Assembly: GCA_031119555.1 (NCBI GenBank)
Contig: JAVHXQ010000014.1
Coordinates: forward strand, 1-63,495
Origin: Candidatus Dactylopiibacterium sp.
GTDB taxonomy: Bacteria; Pseudomonadota; Gammaproteobacteria; Burkholderiales; Rhodocyclaceae
Length of the DNA: 63,495 bases
Reading direction: 5' to 3'
Shown: positions 22,155 through 30,909 of the stretch, in pieces
Position numbering within the stretch: position 1 is the stretch's first letter
Layout: the number at the start of each line of letters is the position of its first letter
The notes under the pieces: model-generated
What the model was told of the DNA's origin: nothing
Seen by the model: the letters and a program-made list of their open reading frames with translations, nothing else
Database searches by the model: none
Made by a program: the position numbers and the translations under genes

Positions 22155-22850
22155 TCAGGCCGCTCCGCCCGCCCGGCGCGGACGGCCGCGCGGCAACGGG
22201 GCGGCACGCCGCACGAGGGGCGCGTCGACCGGCGCAGCGGGGGCCTCGCCCAGCATCCAGCCGCGATGGGCGGCGTAGCGGATCGCGGCCAGCGCGGCCT
22301 GGCCTTCGCCCGCGGTGAGCAGCGTGCGCCATGCGGCCTGACGCTCGAACGGCGTATTGCCGAGCGCCCAGTAGGCGGCGTGATCGGTCACGAGGGGGTC
22401 GCGTTCGAGGCCCAGGTGATGGCGGCAGCTCGACCACGGATGGTGTTCGGGGCTGCCGACCAGGCCGCTGCGCACGGGGTTGAGTTCGACGTAGCGGCTT
22501 GCTGCCAGCAGCCAGGCGTCCGGCTCCAGCGCGGTCGAGCGATAGCGCCCTTCCCAGAGGGTGCCGCTGCGCCCGTGGCGGTCGTTGAACCAGCGCACGT
22601 AGCGCCGTCCGAGCCGTTGCATGACCTGCCCGGTGGCCGGCGCGGCGTCGGCCGAGACCAGCAGATGAACGTGATCGGGCATCAGCACCCAGGCGTGCAA
22701 CTGCACGCCGGTCTCGCGCAGGGCTTCGCGCAAGTGGCGCAGGTACTGGGCGTAGTCTTCGTCGTCGAGGAAAACGGCGGTGCGGTTGTTGCCGCGCTGC
22801 GTGATGAGCTGCGGAAAGCCCGGCACGAAAAGGCGCGGCAGCCGGCTCAT
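22155..22850 (-). CDS. REP-associated tyrosine transposase (RAYT, Y1_Tnp/IS200-like)
   Basis: A 231-residue HUH-superfamily single-strand transposase. The N-terminal RGNNR motif (19-23), metal-binding H60-V-H62 in MPDHVHLLV and catalytic Y120 in SRYVELNPVRSGLV are all present. The GTLWEGRYRS segment and the C-terminal PWSSCRHHL are RAYT hallmarks. RAYTs are usually single-copy, domesticated-looking genes that act on REP palindromes. All core residues are intact. The C-terminal tail (about 195-231) is low-complexity Ala/Pro/Arg. It begins 6 bases beyond the dgt stop, inserted between dgt and gltB. Confidence 0.88.
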   Translation of the reverse strand: MSRLPRLFVPGFPQLITQRGNNRTAVFLDDEDYAQYLRHLREALRETGVQLHAWVLMPDHVHLLVSADAAPATGQVMQRLGRRYVRWFNDRHGRSGTLWEGRYRSTALEPDAWLLAASRYVELNPVRSGLVGSPEHHPWSSCRHHLGLERDPLVTDHAAYWALGNTPFERQAAWRTLLTAGEGQAALAAIRYAAHRGWMLGEAPAAPVDAPLVRRAAPLPRGRPRRAGGAA

Positions 22851-22856
22851 GCGCGC

Positions 22857-23984
22857 TCAGCGCCCGTCGGCGAAGGAAAACAGGCGGCGGTGTTCCTTCA
22901 TCGCGTAGCGGTCGGTCATGCCGGCGATGTAGTCGGCGATCGCGCGCGGCTTGTCCTCGCCGGCCAGACGCTGGTGCTGGGGTGGCAGCAGGCGCGGGTC
23001 GGACATGAAGGCGTCGAACAGGTCGACGATCACGCGCCGCGCCTTCGTCATTTCGCGCAGCACCTGGTAGTGCCAGTAGAACTGGTCGCGCAGGAAACGC
23101 TGCAGCTCCAGCAGCTCGGCCTGCATGGCGTCCGAGAAGCCGACCAGCGCGGGAGCGGCATTCACGTCGGCGAGCGTTTCGACGCCGGCCGCGCGGATGT
23201 GCTCGCGCGAGCGCTCGATGAGGTCGACGGCCTGGGCGTTGATCATGCGGCGGACGGTTTCGTGGATCAGCCGGCGCTCGCCGAGATCCGGGTAGCGCGC
23301 GCGCACGTCGGCGCAGTGCCGCGCGAAGGCCTGCACGCCTTCGAGCTGTTCGAGCGTGATGAGGCCGGCGCGCAGGCCGTCATCCACGTCGTGGTTGTTG
23401 TAGGCGATGGAGTCGGCGAAGTTGCAGAGCTGGGCTTCGAGCGAGGGCTGGCGCCGCTCGATGAAGCGGCGGCCGAGTTCGCCCAGGCGCTGGGCATTGG
23501 GCAGCGAGCAGTGCTTGAGGATGCCTTCGCGCGTTTCGTACATCAGGTTGAGGCCATCGAAACTCGCGTAGTGCTCTTCGAGCTGATCGACGATGCGCAG
23601 CGACTGCAGGTTGTGCTCGAAACCGCCGTGGGGCTTCATGCAGTCGTTGAGCGCGTCCTGCCCGGCGTGGCCGAAAGGTGTGTGGCCAAGATCGTGCGAC
23701 AGCGAGATGGCTTCCACGAGGTCTTCGTTCAGGCGCAGCGAACGCGCGAGCGAGCGGCCGATCTGCGCCACCTCGATGCTGTGGGTGAGGCGCGTGCGGA
23801 ACAGGTCGCCTTCGTGATTGACGAAGACCTGGGTCTTGTATTCGAGCCGGCGGAAGGCGGTGCAGTGAATGATGCGGTCGCGGTCGCGCTGGAACTCGGA
23901 ACGCGTGGCCGGCGCCTCTTCCGCCTGCGCGCGGCCCCGGCTGTTGAGATCGGTGACGGCATAGGGGGCGAGCGCCTGGGTCAT
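22857..23984 (-). CDS. dgt: deoxyguanosinetriphosphate triphosphohydrolase-like protein
   Basis: A 375-residue HD-domain dNTPase that converts dNTPs to nucleosides and triphosphate. The metal site is visible as [12 protein letters not shown] (first His), [12 protein letters not shown] (HD pair and further His) and a later D in [20 protein letters not shown] is a second family signature. The short form lacks the E. coli Dgt insertions and fits the type 2 (dGTPase-like) subfamily. It starts 3 bases after aroB ends, so it is the third gene of the aroK-aroB-dgt run. Confidence 0.92.
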   Translation of the reverse strand: MTQALAPYAVTDLNSRGRAQAEEAPATRSEFQRDRDRIIHCTAFRRLEYKTQVFVNHEGDLFRTRLTHSIEVAQIGRSLARSLRLNEDLVEAISLSHDLGHTPFGHAGQDALNDCMKPHGGFEHNLQSLRIVDQLEEHYASFDGLNLMYETREGILKHCSLPNAQRLGELGRRFIERRQPSLEAQLCNFADSIAYNNHDVDDGLRAGLITLEQLEGVQAFARHCADVRARYPDLGERRLIHETVRRMINAQAVDLIERSREHIRAAGVETLADVNAAPALVGFSDAMQAELLELQRFLRDQFYWHYQVLREMTKARRVIVDLFDAFMSDPRLLPPQHQRLAGEDKPRAIADYIAGMTDRYAMKEHRRLFSFADGR

Positions 23985-23987
23985 GGT

Positions 23988-25070
23988 CTATTCGCAGCAG
24001 GCTTCGAGGGTGGCGGCGATCGCCTCGGTGGGCGCGGCGTCGTGGATCACGGCCTGCCCCATGCCCGCGAGCAGGACCAGGCGCAGGCGGCCGTCCTCGA
24101 CCTTCTTGTCGTGTTGCATGAGTTCGAGGTAGCGCGCCACGCCGAGGCGGGGGCCGCGCACGGGCAGGCCGGCGCGCTCCAGGATGCGCCGCGTGCGCGC
24201 AAGCCCGGCGGCATCCAGCAGGCCGATGCGCGCCGACAGGTCGGCGGCCATGACGGTGCCGGCCGCGACGGCCTCGCCATGCAGCCAGGCGCCGTAGCCC
24301 AGGCCGGTCTCGATGGCGTGGCCGAAGGTGTGGCCGAGGTTCAGGGTGGCGCGCTCGCCCTGTTCGGTTTCGTCGGCGGCGACGACTTCAGCCTTGTTCA
24401 CGCACGAGCGCTCGACGGCGTATGCGAGCGCCTCGGGCTGGCGCGCCAGCAGCGCGTCCAGGTTGGCCTCCAGCCATTCGAGGAAGGGCAGGTCGCGGAT
24501 CAGCCCGTACTTGATGACTTCCGCGAGGCCGGCCTTGAGTTCCGCGTCGGGCAGGGTCTGCAGCGTCGCGATGTCGGCCAGCACGAGGCGGGGCTGATAG
24601 AAGGCGCCGATCATGTTCTTGCCGGCCGGATGGTTGATCGCCGTCTTGCCGCCGACCGAGGAATCGACCTGCGAGAGCAGCGTGGTGGGGATCTGGATGA
24701 AGGGCACGCCACGCTGGTAGGTGGCGGCCGCGAAGCCCGTCATGTCGCCGATCACGCCTCCGCCCAGCGCGATCAGGGTGGTGCGTCGCTCGCAACGCGC
24801 GCCGAGCAGCCCGTCGAACACGCGATTGAGCGTGGGCCAGTCCTTGTGTGCCTCGCCATCGGGCAACACGATTTCGGTCACGTCCACGCCGGCCTTGCGC
24901 AGCCCGTCCGCTAAGGGCGCGAGGTAGAGCGGCGCGACGACTTCGTTGGTGACGATCGCCACGCGCGGCGAGCGCAGGCTGGGGAGCAGGAGGTCCGGCT
25001 GGGCGAGCAGCCCGCTGCCGATCCGGATGGGGTAGCTGCGCTCGGCCAGCGCTACGTTGACAGTGCGCAT
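23988..25070 (-). CDS. aroB: 3-dehydroquinate synthase
   Basis: A 360-residue NAD- and Zn-dependent enzyme for the second shikimate-pathway step (DAHP to 3-dehydroquinate). Motifs: NAD-contact [31 protein letters not shown] around 105-125 and [19 protein letters not shown]. Metal ligands are within the [23 protein letters not shown] region and the later LHGEAVAAG. Two in-frame ATGs exist (25082 and 25070). The second is chosen because GGGAAAA lies just before it. It overlaps the end of aroK by 19 bases. Confidence 0.95.
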   Translation of the reverse strand: MRTVNVALAERSYPIRIGSGLLAQPDLLLPSLRSPRVAIVTNEVVAPLYLAPLADGLRKAGVDVTEIVLPDGEAHKDWPTLNRVFDGLLGARCERRTTLIALGGGVIGDMTGFAAATYQRGVPFIQIPTTLLSQVDSSVGGKTAINHPAGKNMIGAFYQPRLVLADIATLQTLPDAELKAGLAEVIKYGLIRDLPFLEWLEANLDALLARQPEALAYAVERSCVNKAEVVAADETEQGERATLNLGHTFGHAIETGLGYGAWLHGEAVAAGTVMAADLSARIGLLDAAGLARTRRILERAGLPVRGPRLGVARYLELMQHDKKVEDGRLRLVLLAGMGQAVIHDAAPTEAIAATLEACCE

Positions 25071-25582
25071 CGTTTTTCCCATTCGACGAGGATCTTGTTG
25101 ACGGCGATCTGCGAGTTCACGCGCGAGCCGTCGACGACGACGTGCGCGATCTCGCGATACAGGGCATCGCGCTCGGAGCGCAATGCGTTGAGACGGCTCG
25201 CCGGGTCGGCGACCTGCAGCAGGGGGCGGTTGGTGTCGTGGCGCGTGCGCTCGAGCAGGATGGCGATGGGCACGTCGAGATACACGACCCAGCCCGATTC
25301 GCGCATGCGGCGGCGGTTGTCGGGGTTGAGCACGGCGCCGCCGCCGGTGGCGATCACCACACCGCCTTCGGCCGCGAGTTCGTCGATGACCTGTGCCTCG
25401 CGGCGGCGGAATCCCGCCTCGCCTTCGAGTTCGAAGATCACCGGAATGCGCACGCCGGTCCGGCTCACGATCTCGTGGTCGGAATCATAGAAAGCGCGCC
25501 CCATGCGACGCGCAAGCTGACGCCCGATGGTGGTCTTGCCCGACCCCATCAGGCCGACAAGAAAGATGTTGGCTTGACTCAT
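25052..25582 (-). CDS. aroK: shikimate kinase
   Basis: A 176-residue P-loop kinase phosphorylating shikimate. Walker A is GLMGSGKTT, the shikimate site is FYDSDHEI with the RRRE arginines, and the GGGAVL loop and the lid R-x-RPLL are present. The ATG at 25582 is preferred to a GTG two codons earlier. A TAGAAT -10 at 25595-25600 would start transcription only about six bases before the ATG, so the mRNA may be nearly leaderless. It is separated from pilQ by a strong terminator. Confidence 0.94.
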   Translation of the reverse strand: MSQANIFLVGLMGSGKTTIGRQLARRMGRAFYDSDHEIVSRTGVRIPVIFELEGEAGFRRREAQVIDELAAEGGVVIATGGGAVLNPDNRRRMRESGWVVYLDVPIAILLERTRHDTNRPLLQVADPASRLNALRSERDALYREIAHVVVDGSRVNSQIAVNKILVEWEKRCALST

Positions 25583-25594
25583 ATGCACGGCGGG

Positions 25595-25600
25595 ATTCTA
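25595..25600 (-). promoter_or_regulatory. candidate -10 box for aroK
   Basis: TAGAAT on the minus strand, 12 bases upstream of the aroK ATG; no convincing -35. Together with the terminator at 25668-25699 it suggests aroK-aroB-dgt has its own promoter rather than depending on pil readthrough. Confidence 0.4.
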
Positions 25601-25667
25601 GCAGCAGGCGGCCTTCGCGCGGCGCCGGGAAGGCAGTCCGGGCGGGCGCGCGGCGGGTCCGGGCAAG

Positions 25668-25699
25668 AAAAAACCCGCCGCCCTGACGGGTCGGCGGGT
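25668..25699 (-). terminator. rho-independent terminator after pilQ
   Basis: Read on the minus strand: ACCCGCCG (25692-25699), an 11-base loop, CGGCGGGT (25673-25680), then a T-run matching A bases at 25668-25673. Perfect 8-base GC stem plus U-tract. Confidence 0.9.
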
Positions 25700-25720
25700 G
25701 GGGTGCGAAGCCGCGCGCGT

Positions 25721-27853
25721 TCAGCGCATGACGACCTGGTCGGTCAGCACCTTGGGCGTGATGAAGACCATGAGTTCGGTCTTGTTGTCCTTCTTTTCAT
25801 CGTTGCGGAAGAACACGCCGAGCACGGGGATGTCGCCCAGCAGGGGCACCTTGGTGATGGTGCCGGTGGTGGTCTGCTGGAAGATGCCGCCGATGACGAC
25901 GGTGCCGCCGTTCTCGACCATGACTTCCGTCTTCACGTGCTTGGTGTCGATGGCCACGCCGGCCCCGGTGGCAATCTGGGTGTTGGGCGTGTCCTTGTTG
26001 ATGTCGAGCGACATCGCGACGCGGCCGTCGGGCGTGATCTGCGGCTTCACCTTGAGCGCGAGGTTGGCCTTGCGGAACGACACCGAGGTGGCGCCGGAGC
26101 TGGTGGCCTGCTGATACGGAATTTCCACGCCCTGCTCGATCACGGCTTCGATCTGGTCGGCGGTCATGACGCGCGGACGCGACACCACGCGGCCACGGCC
26201 GTCGGCTTCGAGCGCCGAGATCTCGAGGTTGAGGAAGCGCGTGGCGGCGGCGTTCCACAGGGTGAGCGCGAAGGAGCCCGCCTGCTTGCCGGCGATGGAG
26301 GAAGCCGGGTTGTTGAAGCTCGTGCCGTTGGTGAGGAAGTCAGGCACGTCGGCAACCTGGCCGGTGTGGTAGCCGGTATCGACGATGGTGCTGCCGATGG
26401 CGTTGCGGCCGTTGCTGGTGCCGCCCGTGCTATGCACGCCGAAACGCGCGCCCAGGTTGCGCTGGAAGGAGTCCTCGGCCTCGATGATCTGGGCTTCGAT
26501 GAGCACCTGGCGCGCCGGCACGTCGATGTCGTTGAGCATGCGGCGCACGTCGTCGAGACGGCCCGTGGTGTCGGTGACGATGAGCTTGTTGCTGCGCTCG
26601 TCCATGATCACCGAGCCGCGCTTGGAGAGGATGGTCTTCTCCTTGTCCTTCAGGATGCCGTCGAAGATCGCCTTGGCGCTGTGATAGTTGATCTGGAAGG
26701 TTTCGGAGCGCAGCGGCTCGAGGTCGTTGATCTGGGCCTTGGACTCAAGCTCCAGCTTCTCGCGCGCGGCGAGCTCCTCGCGCGGAGCGATCCAGATCAC
26801 GTTGCCGTTCTTGCGCGAATCCAGCCCCTTGGCCTGCAGGATGATTTCCAGCGCCTGGTCCCACGGCACGTCCTTGAGGCGCAGCGTGAGCGAGCCGGTC
26901 ACCGAGTCGGAGGTGATGATGTTGAAGTTGGTGAAGTCCGAGATCACCTGCAGCACGGAGCGCACGTCGATGTTCTGGAAGTTCAGCGAGAGCTTCTCGC
27001 CGGCGTACTTCACGGCGCGCGAGGTGCCCTGCACGAGCTTGCGCGGATCTTCCTGGACGGGCTTCACTTCCAGCACGAACTGGTTGTCGGTCTGGTAGGC
27101 GTTGTGCTCCCACAGCCCCGTCGGCTTGATCGTCATGCGCACCATGCCGCCCTGCTGGATGGTCGTGACGTTGCTCACCGGGGTGCCGAAGTCGGTCACG
27201 TCGAGCGACTTGCGCAGGCGCTCGGGCAGCGAGGTCTTGAGGAAATCGACGACGAGGCTGGAGCCGGCCTGACGGATGTCGATGCCGGTGTTGGAATCCG
27301 ACAGGTCGATCACGACGCGGCCTTCGCCACTGGAGCCGCGGCGGAAGTTGATGTCGCGGATCGCGTGGCTGTCGGGGCCGCCCTTCTGCTCGGCGAAGCG
27401 CGCGGTCGTGGTCGCCTCGGGCGACTTCACGGTGGCGACGGCGAGCGAGACGAACAGGTCCTTGCCTTCGACGCGGGTGTCATAGGCGAGCGGGCGCAAC
27501 AGGTTGATGACCAGGCGCGTGCGGTCGGCCACCTGGACGATATTGACGTTGCGCACGTCGCCTTCGCCGATGGGTTGCACGGTGCGGCCGGTGCCGTTCG
27601 CGGTGCCGGGCAGGTCGATCGCGATGCGTGCCGGGTTCGACACGCTGAAACTGCCGATCTGGCCTTCGAGCGGCTGCTTGAGGCTGACCTTGAGAAGGAT
27701 TCCGGTCCCGGTCTGGGTGGCCGAGATGGATTCGATGGCGTTGGAGGATGCCTGGGCAGGCGCCGCCGGAGCGGGCTGCGCATGCACGCCGACCGCGATC
27801 AGGCCGAGGACGGCGCACAGCACCGGCGCAAAAAGCCGCGTTACGGTTTTCAT
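25721..27853 (-). CDS. pilQ: type IV pilus secretin PilQ
   Basis: A 710-residue outer-membrane secretin forming the pore for the type IV pilus. A signal peptide (about 1-25) is followed by two AMIN domains that bind peptidoglycan (about 40-260), an STN/N0 domain (about 300-360, LNFQNIDVRSVLQVIS), N1 domain and the C-terminal secretin domain with VPLLGDIPVLGVFF near 675. Family length and order are normal. Its ATG overlaps the pilP stop by 4 bases. It ends the pilMNOPQ operon. Confidence 0.96.
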   Translation of the reverse strand: MKTVTRLFAPVLCAVLGLIAVGVHAQPAPAAPAQASSNAIESISATQTGTGILLKVSLKQPLEGQIGSFSVSNPARIAIDLPGTANGTGRTVQPIGEGDVRNVNIVQVADRTRLVINLLRPLAYDTRVEGKDLFVSLAVATVKSPEATTTARFAEQKGGPDSHAIRDINFRRGSSGEGRVVIDLSDSNTGIDIRQAGSSLVVDFLKTSLPERLRKSLDVTDFGTPVSNVTTIQQGGMVRMTIKPTGLWEHNAYQTDNQFVLEVKPVQEDPRKLVQGTSRAVKYAGEKLSLNFQNIDVRSVLQVISDFTNFNIITSDSVTGSLTLRLKDVPWDQALEIILQAKGLDSRKNGNVIWIAPREELAAREKLELESKAQINDLEPLRSETFQINYHSAKAIFDGILKDKEKTILSKRGSVIMDERSNKLIVTDTTGRLDDVRRMLNDIDVPARQVLIEAQIIEAEDSFQRNLGARFGVHSTGGTSNGRNAIGSTIVDTGYHTGQVADVPDFLTNGTSFNNPASSIAGKQAGSFALTLWNAAATRFLNLEISALEADGRGRVVSRPRVMTADQIEAVIEQGVEIPYQQATSSGATSVSFRKANLALKVKPQITPDGRVAMSLDINKDTPNTQIATGAGVAIDTKHVKTEVMVENGGTVVIGGIFQQTTTGTITKVPLLGDIPVLGVFFRNDEKKDNKTELMVFITPKVLTDQVVMR

Positions 27854-28368
27854 TTCTTGGTCTCCTGCTCTTGCAGCTGAATGGTGCTGAGACGCTCGAT
27901 CCAGTCGCCATTGGCGTCCTCGACCAGCTCCTTCAGCGTGAGTTCGTTCTCGGTGATGCGTGTGACCACGCCGAAGTTCTGGCCCAGGTAGTTCCCCGCC
28001 CGGATCTGGAACAGGTTCTTGTCGGCGCGCACCAGCGCCACCGGCTTGCCGGCCATGTGCATCATGCCGACCATCTGCAGCGACTCCAGCGGATACGCCT
28101 CGAGCGGCTCGCGGCGGCGCCCGTCGTTGCGCGGGTTGGCGCGGCCGCCGCGCTTCTCGGGCTCCAGGCGCGAGGCCTGGAAGGGGTCGCTGAGTTCCGT
28201 CGCGTCGTAGGCCACGACGGGGAATTCCGTGAGCTTGGGCAGCGGCTGGATACGGGCCTGCATGCCCTTGGCTTCCTGGGTCATCCAGGTGCGCAGATCC
28301 TCGTGCTCCTCACTGCCGCAGGCGGCGAGCAGCGACGTTGCCGCGAGCAACAACCAGATGCGTTTCAT
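27850..28368 (-). CDS. pilP: type IV pilus lipoprotein PilP
   Basis: A 172-residue inner-membrane lipoprotein. The lipobox LLAAC-GS is near residue 16. The C-terminal beta-sandwich (about 80-165; LESLQMVGMM, VRADKNLFQIRAGNYLGQNFG split by short loops) binds PilQ and the PilNO dimer. The start at 28368 is chosen because GGAG lies 9 bases upstream. An in-frame ATG at 28389 overlaps the pilO stop and cannot be excluded. Confidence 0.93.
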   Translation of the reverse strand: MKRIWLLLAATSLLAACGSEEHEDLRTWMTQEAKGMQARIQPLPKLTEFPVVAYDATELSDPFQASRLEPEKRGGRANPRNDGRRREPLEAYPLESLQMVGMMHMAGKPVALVRADKNLFQIRAGNYLGQNFGVVTRITENELTLKELVEDANGDWIERLSTIQLQEQETKK

Positions 28369-28385
28369 CGTCTTGATCTCCGGCC

Positions 28386-29033
28386 TCATTTCTTCTTCGC
28401 CGCAGCGGCCTTCTCACGCTTCTGGCGCGCCACTTCCTCGTCGTCGAGGTAGCGGTAGGTCACCGCCGTGGCGTCCATGCGCAGCTTGCCGTCCTTGCCG
28501 GCGCCGACCTGCACGTCGCGCAGCGTCACGATGCGCGGCAGCTGGGCGACGTCGCCGACGAACTGACCGAAATCGTGATAGCTGCCGGTGATCGTCAGCG
28601 TGATCGGCAGTTCGGCATAGAACTCGCGGACAGCTTCCTGCCCCGGGCGCCACAGCTCGAACTGCAGGCCACGACCGCGGCCGGCCTGGTTGATGTCGAT
28701 GATCAGCGACTCCATCTCGGAGCGGTTCGGCAGCTGCTTGAGCAGCGCGCCGAACTGCCTGTCCATCTCGGCGAGCTGCTTGCGGTACTCGTCGAGATTG
28801 ACGGCCTGGCGCTTCTTGCCGACCCACTCCTCGCGCAGCTTCAGCTCCTGCTGCTGCGCGGCTTCCAGCGTTTCGAACTTCTCCTTCCAGTCGAACCACC
28901 AGCCGGCGGCGACCACGAAGGCGAGGATCACCAGCAGGGCCACGATCTTGGGCACGAGCGGCCACATGCCGGGGTCATTGGGGTCGAGCTGGCGGAAATC
29001 ATTCACCAGCTGATCGAGGCGGATGGGTTTCAT
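28386..29033 (-). CDS. pilO: type IV pilus assembly protein PilO
   Basis: A 215-residue bitopic protein. After a short cytoplasmic start, a membrane helix (about 29-47, VPKIVALLVILAFVVAAGW) leads to a coiled coil and a ferredoxin-like periplasmic domain. It pairs with PilN to align the pilus machine across the inner membrane. The Lys-rich tail is disordered. The ATG at 29033 has GGGAGG upstream and shares one base with the pilN stop; a GTG one codon earlier is the alternative. Confidence 0.94.
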   Translation of the reverse strand: MKPIRLDQLVNDFRQLDPNDPGMWPLVPKIVALLVILAFVVAAGWWFDWKEKFETLEAAQQQELKLREEWVGKKRQAVNLDEYRKQLAEMDRQFGALLKQLPNRSEMESLIIDINQAGRGRGLQFELWRPGQEAVREFYAELPITLTITGSYHDFGQFVGDVAQLPRIVTLRDVQVGAGKDGKLRMDATAVTYRYLDDEEVARQKREKAAAAKKK

Positions 29034-29623
29034 CACTGACCTCCCTTCGCGGCAACGGCGGGCGCGCTGGCCTCGGCGACGGGCGCGGATTCGACGTCCA
29101 CGGCGAGGATGAACTCGCCGACCACGCGATCCTTGTAGCTGGCCGACTTGATTTCCTGCAGCGCGGGCTTCTCGAAGATCGGTGAGGCGTCGAGGTTGCG
29201 CATCAGCTGCGAGACGCGGGCGTTGGACTGCGACAGCCCCGTGAAGGTGATGCGCTTGCCGGTCTGCTTGAACTGCTTGATGAAAACGCCTTCAGGCATC
29301 TGCTTGACGAGTTCGTTGAAGAAAGTGACCGTCTCGGCACGATTGGCCTGCAGCGCCTCGATGACCTGTTTGCGCGCGAGCAGCGACTGCGTCTGCTCCT
29401 TGAGACGCGCGATCTCGGAGATCTCCTTGTCGAGCGCGGCGATCTCGCGCTTGAGAAAGTCGTTCGAGGAATTCTGCGCGTCGATGCGCGCGCCGATCAG
29501 CGTGCTGCCGACGAACCAGATCACGCCGCCGAGCAGCACGGTGAGCACCGAGAGCGAGACGAACTGCTGCTTGCGCGCCTTGCGCGCCTGCTCGCGGTGG
29601 GGAAGCAGGTTGATGCGGATCAT
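29033..29623 (-). CDS. pilN: type IV pilus assembly protein PilN
   Basis: A 196-residue bitopic protein. It opens with MIRINLLPHRE, whose INLLP motif docks into the cleft of PilM. A membrane helix (about 22-42), a coiled coil and a ferredoxin-like periplasmic domain follow. A short Ala-rich tail ends the protein. Start and stop overlap pilM and pilO by 4 and 1 bases. Confidence 0.95.
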   Translation of the reverse strand: MIRINLLPHREQARKARKQQFVSLSVLTVLLGGVIWFVGSTLIGARIDAQNSSNDFLKREIAALDKEISEIARLKEQTQSLLARKQVIEALQANRAETVTFFNELVKQMPEGVFIKQFKQTGKRITFTGLSQSNARVSQLMRNLDASPIFEKPALQEIKSASYKDRVVGEFILAVDVESAPVAEASAPAVAAKGGQ

Positions 29624-30696
29624 GCGTCGAACCTCCTCATGGCCAGACCGCAGGCGACAAGCAAGGCGGGGGCCTCGGCCGAAAGGTTCTTGGGACGCAC
29701 GCGCTGCGACAGCGCCATGCCCACGAAGGGGTTGGCCACCTCGGTGGAGACCTGCGTGCGGCTGGCCACCACCTGGTCGATGCCGGCGATCACCGCGCAG
29801 CCGCCGGAGAGAACGATGTGATCGACATGGTTGTACTGCGTGGAGGTGAAGAAGAACTGCAGCGCACGCGAGATCTCGAGCGCCACGCTCTCGGTGAAGG
29901 GCTTGAGCAGATCGTGCTCGTAGTTCTCGGGCAGGCTGTTCGAGCGCTTGGCGGCCTCGGCCTCCTCGGTGCTCATGGCGTAGCTGCGCGCGATGTCCTG
30001 CGTGAGCTGGTTGCCGCCGAAAGCCTGTTCGCGCGAGTACAGCACGCTCTCGTCGCGCAGCAGCGTGACCTTCATCATCTGCGCGCCGATGTCGACCAGC
30101 GCCACCACCTTGCCCTTGCCCGCCTCGGGCAAGCGCCGCCGGATCAGCTCGAAGGCGGCCTGCGAGGCAAAGGACTCGACGTCCACCACGCTGGCGCGCA
30201 GGCCGGCGGCCTCGATCGCGGCCACGCGGTCCTCGACCTTCTCCTTGCGCGAAGCGGCGATCAGCACCTCGACCTCATCCGGGTTGCCCGGCACGGGGCC
30301 GACCACCTGGTAGTCCAGATTCACTTCCTCGATCGCGAAGGGGATGTACTGGTTGGCCTCGGACTCGACCTGGACCTCCATCTCCAGCTCGCGCAAGCCC
30401 GCGGGCAGCGCGATCTTCTTGGTGATCACGGCGGCCGCCGGCAGCGCCAGCGCCACCTGCCGCGTCGAGGAGCCCAGGCGTTTCCAGGCGCGGCGAACCG
30501 CCTCCGAAACCGCCTCGAGGCTGGCAATGTTGCCGTCCGTCACCGCGTCGCGCGGCAAGGGTTCAATGGCATAGCGTTCCAATCGGTACTGGTTCGAACC
30601 GGCATCCGCCAGCTCGACCAGCTTTACCGACGACGAAGAGATATCCAGGCCAATCAAGGCTTTCGACTTCCCCCCCAACAAGGCCTGGATATCCAT
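29620..30696 (-). CDS. pilM: type IV pilus assembly protein PilM
   Basis: A 358-residue cytoplasmic actin-like (FtsA-fold) ATPase. Nucleotide-binding phosphate loops are GLDISSSSVKLVE near 16 and ALVDIGAQMMKVTLL near 200, with the adenosine motif IVLSGGCAVIAGID near 305. It binds the N-terminal tail of PilN. First gene of the operon, divergent from PBP1a, with a promoter at 30750-30779. Confidence 0.96.
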   Translation of the reverse strand: MDIQALLGGKSKALIGLDISSSSVKLVELADAGSNQYRLERYAIEPLPRDAVTDGNIASLEAVSEAVRRAWKRLGSSTRQVALALPAAAVITKKIALPAGLRELEMEVQVESEANQYIPFAIEEVNLDYQVVGPVPGNPDEVEVLIAASRKEKVEDRVAAIEAAGLRASVVDVESFASQAAFELIRRRLPEAGKGKVVALVDIGAQMMKVTLLRDESVLYSREQAFGGNQLTQDIARSYAMSTEEAEAAKRSNSLPENYEHDLLKPFTESVALEISRALQFFFTSTQYNHVDHIVLSGGCAVIAGIDQVVASRTQVSTEVANPFVGMALSQRVRPKNLSAEAPALLVACGLAMRRFDA

Positions 30697-30749
30697 GGCG
30701 TCTGGTCGTCCCGTTAATTTTGTTTCAATTCAAACACTTGCGAGCATTT

Positions 30750-30779
30750 GTTATAAATCGCTTCAGATGTTAACAGCAA
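30750..30779 (-). promoter_or_regulatory. sigma-70-like promoter for pilM
   Basis: On the minus strand TTGCTG (30774-30779), an 18-base spacer and TATAAC (30750-30755), inside an AT-rich island. About 54 bases separate the -10 from the pilM ATG. Confidence 0.6.
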
Positions 30780-30877
30780 GCCCTGAAATTCGTAAAGGAA
30801 GCGGGCGCCGAACGGTCGGTATCGCCCCGGAACCGTTGCCGCGCCGCGCACACAAAAGGCTTCGCGGCATCCACGCA

Positions 30878-30883
30878 TATAAT
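30878..30883 (+). promoter_or_regulatory. -10 box for the PBP1a gene
   Basis: Perfect TATAAT 26 bases before the ATG at 30910; no clear -35 at the expected distance. Confidence 0.55.
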
Positions 30884-30909
30884 CTCCGTTCAATAGTCCG
30901 GACACCTCC

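Noticed and set aside
21907..22437. An extended, Pro-Ala repeat tail of the RAYT protein
   Set aside because: The repeat-coding minus-strand frames are not in the frame of the transposase gene, which has its own stop at 22155.
25142..27880. 912-residue open frame opposite aroK and pilQ
   Set aside because: Antisense shadow of aroK and pilQ with the same low-complexity composition.
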